Below, piece after piece: positions 40,149-44,389 of a DNA stretch of 44,389 nucleotides. The translations under genes and the position numbers were made by a program. Each line of letters begins with the position of its first letter. Position 1 is the stretch's first letter. Under the pieces are notes generated by a model. The model was not told the DNA's origin. It saw nothing but the letters and a program-made list of their open reading frames with translations, and did not search any database. The stretch is from an uncultured Blautia sp. (GTDB lineage: Bacteria > Bacillota > Clostridia > Lachnospirales > Lachnospiraceae): NCBI GenBank assembly GCA_900541345.1, contig UQJE01000013.1, forward strand, positions 1 to 44,389. The letters run 5' to 3'.

Positions 40149-42665
40149 ATGGAAGAAAATATTTTTGACAAAGTCCACGAGGTGGATTTGGAAAAAACAA
40201 TGAAAGATTCTTACATCGACTATGCCATGAGTGTAATTGCCTCCCGTGCGCTGCCGGATGTAAGAGATGGTCTGAAACCTGTACAGAGACGTGTTCTGTA
40301 TTCCATGATAGAGTTAAATAACGGTCCCGATAAGCCCCATCGTAAATGTGCGCGTATTGTGGGTGATACAATGGGTAAGTATCATCCGCATGGAGACAGT
40401 TCTATTTACGGAGCGCTTGTCAATATGGCTCAGGAGTGGTCCACTAGGTATCCGCTTGTTGACGGACACGGAAATTTTGGTTCTGTCGATGGCGACGGTG
40501 CGGCTGCCATGCGATATACAGAGGCGCGTTTAAGCAAGATTTCTATGGAAATGCTTGCAGATATTAATAAAGATACTGTAGATTTCCAGCCAAACTTTGA
40601 CGAGACAGAGAGAGAACCTGCTGTGCTCCCGTCCAGATACCCGAACCTTCTTGTAAATGGTACATCAGGTATTGCGGTTGGAATGGCGACAAATATTCCT
40701 CCTCATAATCTTCGGGAGGTTATTTCTGCTGTCGTAAAAATTATTGATAACATCATTGAAGAAGACAGAGAGACAACAATAGAAGAGCTTTTGGAAATTG
40801 TAAAAGGCCCGGATTTTCCTACCGGTGCAACGATTCTGGGAAGAAGAGGGATTGAGGAGGCGTACCGCACAGGGCGCGGCAAAATAAGAGTCCGCGCAGT
40901 GACAAATATAGAGACGCTTCCAAATGGAAAATCAAGAATTATCGTGACAGAGCTTCCGTATCTTGTAAACAAAGCAAGGCTGATAAGCAAGATTGCAGAG
41001 CTTGTGCGCGATAAGAAAATAGATGGAATTGTGGATCTGAATGACCATTCAAGCCGTGAAGGTATGCGTATCTGCATCGATCTTCGAAGAGATGCAAATG
41101 CAAACGTTGTATTGAATCAGCTTTATAAGCATACGCAGCTTCAGGATACATTCGGTGTAATCATGCTTTCCCTGATTCCAAATCACGGAAGTCTGGAACC
41201 GAAGGTTTTAAATCTTCAGGAAATGCTTAAATACTATCTTGCACACCAGGAAGAGGTTGTGACAAGAAGAACAAAATACGATTTGAATAAGGCAAAAGAA
41301 AGAGCGCATATTTTAGAGGGACTTTTAAAAGCTCTTGATAATATTGATGAGGTAATTCGTATTATCAGAGGTTCTCAGAATGTACAGGCTGCAAAACAGG
41401 AGCTGATTGCCCGTTTTGAACTTACAGAAGCACAGGCGCAGGCGATTGTTGATATGCGTCTTCGTGCTCTTACAGGTCTGGAAAGAGAAAAACTGGAGGC
41501 GGAATACGCAGAGCTTATGGAAAAAATCCGTAAATACGAGGCGATTCTTGCAGACAGAACACTGCTTCTTCGTGTGATTCGTGAAGAAATTCTGGCTGTT
41601 TCCGAAAAATACGGGGACGATAGAAAAACCTCTATTGGATACGATGTTTATGATATTACAACAGAGGACTTGATTCCGAAAGAAAATACAGTCATTGCAA
41701 TGACAAAGCTTGGTTATATTAAGAGAATGACGGTAGACAATTTCAGAAGCCAGAACAGAGGCGGAAGAGGAATCAAAGGAATGCAGACTCTTGAAGATGA
41801 TTTTATTGAAGATCTTCTTATGACGACGACCCATCATTATCTTATGTTCTTTACAAACACAGGAAGGGTATACAGACTGAAGGCATATGAGATTCCGGAG
41901 GCAGGAAGAACAGCAAGAGGAACTGCAATTATCAATCTTCTTCAGCTCATGCCGGGAGAGCGGATTACTTCTGTGATTCCAATCAGCAAATTTGAGCCGG
42001 GACATTATCTTATGATGGCAACAAAGAAAGGACTTGTGAAGAAAACGCCGATTCAGGATTATATGAATGTGCGTAAAACAGGTCTTGCAGCTATTATTTT
42101 AAGAGATGATGATGAGCTGATCGAAGTAAAGGCAACAGATAATAAGAAAGATATTATTCTTGTGACAAAAGACGGTCAGTGTATCCGTTTTAAAGAGACA
42201 GATGTAAGAAGCACAGGAAGAAGTTCTATGGGTGTCCGCGGAATGAATCTGTCGGATGGAGATGAAGTAGTTGCCATGCAGCTGAATTCTCAGGGATATT
42301 ACCTGCTTGTTGTCTCTGAAAACGGAATGGGCAAGAGAACAAGCATCAGTGAGTTTACTTGTCAGAACAGGGGCGGAAAAGGTGTAAAATGTTATAAAAT
42401 CACAGAAAAAACCGGAAATGTAGTAGGGGCGAAAGCTGTAAACGAAGAAAATGAAATTATGATAATCACAACAGAAGGCATTATTATTCGTCTGCAGTGT
42501 TCAGATATTTCGATTCTTGGACGAATTACTTCCGGAGTGAAGCTTATGAACCTTCAGGAAGGAATTACAGTTGCCAGTGTAGCCAAGGTAAGAGAAAAGG
42601 AAGAAGAGGCAGGCAAAGAGGAAGAAAATTCCGATGGTATTGAAGGGGAAACAAAAGAATCATGA
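40149..42665 (+). CDS. gyrA: DNA gyrase subunit A
   Basis: This 838-residue breakage-reunion subunit has catalytic Tyr123 in AAMRYTEARL. The quinolone-determining stretch is KYHPHGDSSIYGALVNMAQ. Ser84 matches E. coli Ser83, while the Asp87 position is Gly88. The C-terminal beta-pinwheel has the GyrA box QNRGGRGIKG (about 535-544), which marks gyrase over topoisomerase IV. An acidic tail follows. It starts 15 bases after gyrB, with CAGGAG. Confidence 0.98.
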   Translation: MEENIFDKVHEVDLEKTMKDSYIDYAMSVIASRALPDVRDGLKPVQRRVLYSMIELNNGPDKPHRKCARIVGDTMGKYHPHGDSSIYGALVNMAQEWSTRYPLVDGHGNFGSVDGDGAAAMRYTEARLSKISMEMLADINKDTVDFQPNFDETEREPAVLPSRYPNLLVNGTSGIAVGMATNIPPHNLREVISAVVKIIDNIIEEDRETTIEELLEIVKGPDFPTGATILGRRGIEEAYRTGRGKIRVRAVTNIETLPNGKSRIIVTELPYLVNKARLISKIAELVRDKKIDGIVDLNDHSSREGMRICIDLRRDANANVVLNQLYKHTQLQDTFGVIMLSLIPNHGSLEPKVLNLQEMLKYYLAHQEEVVTRRTKYDLNKAKERAHILEGLLKALDNIDEVIRIIRGSQNVQAAKQELIARFELTEAQAQAIVDMRLRALTGLEREKLEAEYAELMEKIRKYEAILADRTLLLRVIREEILAVSEKYGDDRKTSIGYDVYDITTEDLIPKENTVIAMTKLGYIKRMTVDNFRSQNRGGRGIKGMQTLEDDFIEDLLMTTTHHYLMFFTNTGRVYRLKAYEIPEAGRTARGTAIINLLQLMPGERITSVIPISKFEPGHYLMMATKKGLVKKTPIQDYMNVRKTGLAAIILRDDDELIEVKATDNKKDIILVTKDGQCIRFKETDVRSTGRSSMGVRGMNLSDGDEVVAMQLNSQGYYLLVVSENGMGKRTSISEFTCQNRGGKGVKCYKITEKTGNVVGAKAVNEENEIMIITTEGIIIRLQCSDISILGRITSGVKLMNLQEGITVASVAKVREKEEEAGKEEENSDGIEGETKES

Positions 42666-43321
42666 CAGCATCAGGAAATAAAAACGTCAATAGAAACGGC
42701 AGCAGACCCAGAACGCAAAGCAAAAGCAGGAAAAGAAAGAAGAGAAAAAGCGCTTTCATAGCAAACAGTAATTATATTCTGGCAGGAGGCGCTGTCCTGC
42801 TTCTTATTCTTTTGATTGTTTTGGGAGTAAAAGGCTGCGGCGTCAGCCATAAAACACCGGAGGGAGTTGTAGAAGCTCTTATTAAGTCCGGTGTTGAGTG
42901 TAAAGAGAAAGATATGAAGAAGTGCTACGATACAGAGAAAAAAGTACCGAAGGAACTTCAGGAGGAAATTGACGCTACAATAAAATATTATAAAGCTCAT
43001 AATGTAAGCAAAGTTAAAATTAACGACTGTGAAGTGCTCACGAAAAACAAGAAATATACATATGTATACATACGATATAATCTTGTTTTGGAAAATGAGC
43101 AGGAGTATCCGTGTATTGCAACTTATATGGTAAAAGAAAAAGATAACAAATATTATGTGTTTGCTCCTTCTGAAATAACAGAAGAAATGAGTCAGGCAGC
43201 GGCTGATGAGTATGCAAAATTTATGACAACCGATACTTATAAAGACTATACAGTGGCTTACGATACTTTTATTAAGAAAAATCCAGGATATGAAGAAAGA
43301 ATAGCCGGGAAACTGGCTTGA
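42662..43321 (+). CDS. Membrane-anchored protein with NTF2-like extracytoplasmic domain
   Basis: I do not recognise a named gene. The 219-residue protein has a very basic cytoplasmic start (residues 1-36, many Lys/Arg), one membrane helix (about 38-58) ending in GVKGCG, and an outside domain of about 155 residues. The section TPEGVVEALIKSGVECKEKDMKKCY resembles the start of NTF2/DUF4878-type folds. Its ATG overlaps the gyrA stop by four bases (ATGA), so it is co-translated with gyrase. The link to gyrase is only positional. Confidence 0.8.
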   Translation: MTASGNKNVNRNGSRPRTQSKSRKRKKRKSAFIANSNYILAGGAVLLLILLIVLGVKGCGVSHKTPEGVVEALIKSGVECKEKDMKKCYDTEKKVPKELQEEIDATIKYYKAHNVSKVKINDCEVLTKNKKYTYVYIRYNLVLENEQEYPCIATYMVKEKDNKYYVFAPSEITEEMSQAAADEYAKFMTTDTYKDYTVAYDTFIKKNPGYEERIAGKLA

Positions 43322-43341
43322 TCAGGAGGAAGATAAATAAA

Positions 43342-44061
43342 ATGAAAAGAATCCTTCTTATGGTATTAAAAAATCTTTTTTTCGTTCCTTATGGCTGGTT
43401 TAAACTCTGCTGGTGTGCAGCTCATGTTGATAATTATACAGAAGAAGAACGATATGAAGTCTTAAAGTATATTGACAGACGGGCAATATGGGGAGGAAAT
43501 CTCGAGATAGAGGCACATGGTGTGGAAAACATACCGAAAGAGAATGGTTTTATGTTTTTTCCGAATCATCAGGGCTTATTTGATGTTCTTGCGATTCTCC
43601 AGGTATGTCCGGTTCCCTTTTCTGTTGTAGCTAAAAAAGAAGTTGCAGACGTACCCTTTTTAAAGCAGGTCTTTGCCTGTATGAAGGCATTTATTATTGA
43701 CAGGGAAGATATAAAACAGTCCATGCAGGTAATATTGAATGTAACAAAAGAGGTAAAATCAGGCAGAAACTATCTCATTTTTGCGGAAGGCACAAGAAGC
43801 AAACAGGGAAATCATCCGCAGGAGTTTAAGGGCGGTAGTTTTAAAGCTGCTACAAAATCAAAATGTCCGATTATTCCCGTGGCATTGTTGGATTCTTATA
43901 AAGCATTTGATACAGGTTCTATTGAGAAACTGAAGGTCCAGGTCCATTTTCTGACGCCTATGTATTACGAGGAATATAAAGATATGAATACAGTAGAGAT
44001 TGCAGCGGAAGTAAAAAGGCGAATAGAAGAAACCATCAAAGAAAACGGGGGCTGGGATTAA
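43342..44061 (+). CDS. 1-acyl-sn-glycerol-3-phosphate acyltransferase family protein (PlsC)
   Basis: This 239-residue acyltransferase has the HX4D motif NHQGLFD (H76, D81), FAEGTRS (about 147-153) and a hydrophobic N-terminus that binds the membrane. It likely acylates lysophosphatidic acid to phosphatidic acid for phospholipid synthesis. The true start is ATG 43342 after AGGAGG. An in-frame TTG at 43318 that overlaps the previous gene includes the ribosome binding site and was rejected. Confidence 0.92.
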   Translation: MKRILLMVLKNLFFVPYGWFKLCWCAAHVDNYTEEERYEVLKYIDRRAIWGGNLEIEAHGVENIPKENGFMFFPNHQGLFDVLAILQVCPVPFSVVAKKEVADVPFLKQVFACMKAFIIDREDIKQSMQVILNVTKEVKSGRNYLIFAEGTRSKQGNHPQEFKGGSFKAATKSKCPIIPVALLDSYKAFDTGSIEKLKVQVHFLTPMYYEEYKDMNTVEIAAEVKRRIEETIKENGGWD

Positions 44062-44114
44062 ACGAGGGATTATAGAAATATAATCTGTTTATCAGCTGTT
44101 ATTTGAGCAGGAAA

Positions 44115-44142
44115 GGCGCAGATATTTACAGGTATCTGCGCC
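44115..44142 (+). terminator. Probable terminator after plsC-like gene
   Basis: GGCGCAGATA (44115-44124) and TATCTGCGCC (44133-44142) form a perfect 10-bp GC-rich stem. The tail TGATTTCTCT is only moderately T-rich. Apart from this and the tRNA promoter I see nothing in 44062-44230. Confidence 0.65.
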
Positions 44143-44200
44143 TGATTTCTCTGTAAAAGAATAAAAAACAAAATAATTTTAAATAAATGTAAAAAATAGG

Positions 44201-44229
44201 TTGACAATAGGGTAAAGCTTATGTATAAT
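44201..44229 (+). promoter_or_regulatory. Consensus promoter of tRNA-Ser
   Basis: TTGACA (44201-44206), a 17-bp spacer and TATAAT (44224-44229) form a perfect consensus promoter, typical of stable RNA genes. The leader to the tRNA is about 55 bases. Confidence 0.92.
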
Positions 44230-44289
44230 CAATAATGCGTTTCGGATAGAGCGCAGTCGAATTTCATAATAATTGAAAGTTCGGAGTCT

Positions 44290-44377
44290 GGAGAAGTACT
44301 CAAGAGGCCGAAGAGGTGCCCCTGCTAAGGGTATAGGTCGGGTAACCGGCGCGAGGGTTCAAATCCCTCCTTCTCCG
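44290..44377 (+). tRNA. tRNA-Ser (anticodon GCU)
   Basis: Acceptor GGAGAAG (44290-44296) pairs with CTTCTCC (44370-44376), then the discriminator G. The anticodon loop CTGCTAA gives GCU, reading AGC and AGU. The long variable arm (GGTCGGGTAACCGGC section) marks a serine tRNA, and GGTTCAAATCC is the T arm. CCA is not encoded. A T-rich run follows to the window end. Confidence 0.96.
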
Positions 44378-44389
44378 TTTTTATTTTTT

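Overview
This window is the chromosomal replication-origin region of a low-GC Gram-positive anaerobe. Gene content, protein sequences and signals point to Clostridia, most likely family Lachnospiraceae. That assignment rests on recognising protein families and was not computed. No phage, IS element, transposase, CRISPR array, restriction or toxin module was seen. The window is core genome with some lineage-specific additions.

Left arm (1-13,835, mostly leftward). The classical rpmH-rnpA-yidD-yidC-khpB(jag)-mnmE-mnmG-rsmG cluster runs away from oriC and ends in a terminator. Beyond it is a four-gene leftward operon: ABC ATPase, ABC-2 permease, GldG-like protein and DUF4340 protein. Its leader carries a long hairpin and a 12-bp direct repeat with 22-bp periodicity. 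A rightward membrane-anchored alpha/beta-hydrolase gene converges on this operon. Two perfect parS sites (108-123 and 1942-1957) and one near-match (1081-1096) lie at this end. The parA/parB genes are not in the window and may lie just beyond its left edge.

Origin (13,836-16,060). DnaA-box clusters lie on both sides of dnaA, as in bipartite Firmicute origins. A box/GC-run/AT-rich arrangement before dnaN is a candidate unwinding element.

Right arm (14,411-44,377, mostly rightward). dnaA-dnaN-S4 protein-recF is followed not by gyrB but by an 835-residue TPR/acidic/degenerate-AAA protein with its own promoter, then ksgA. Next come a tiny ORF behind a perfect hairpin, a secreted DUF1002-like protein, and a structured intergenic region with a perfect Fur-like palindrome. 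A head-on small alarmone synthetase follows, then an S1-domain protein, a CBS/DRTGG inorganic pyrophosphatase, a flavin-reductase-like protein, a shikimate-kinase-like protein, murA, a SAM-I riboswitch with metK, and a two-component system. A block resembling Bacillus yaaO-tmk-holB-yaaT-yabB-yabC comes next: decarboxylase, guanylate-kinase-like protein, holB, ricT-like, trmN6-like and rsmI. Then gyrB-gyrA, a membrane-anchored protein, a PlsC acyltransferase and tRNA-Ser(GCU).

The genes chiefly serve replication start and elongation (dnaA, dnaN, recF, gyrAB, holB), translation and RNA modification (rpmH, rnpA, mnmE/G, rsmG, ksgA, rsmI), membrane protein insertion (yidC/yidD), and a few metabolic and signalling functions. 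The least explained items are the degenerate AAA protein after recF, the orphan Fur-like palindrome within a structured intergenic stretch, the leader of the ABC operon, and the long hairpin between khpB and mnmE.
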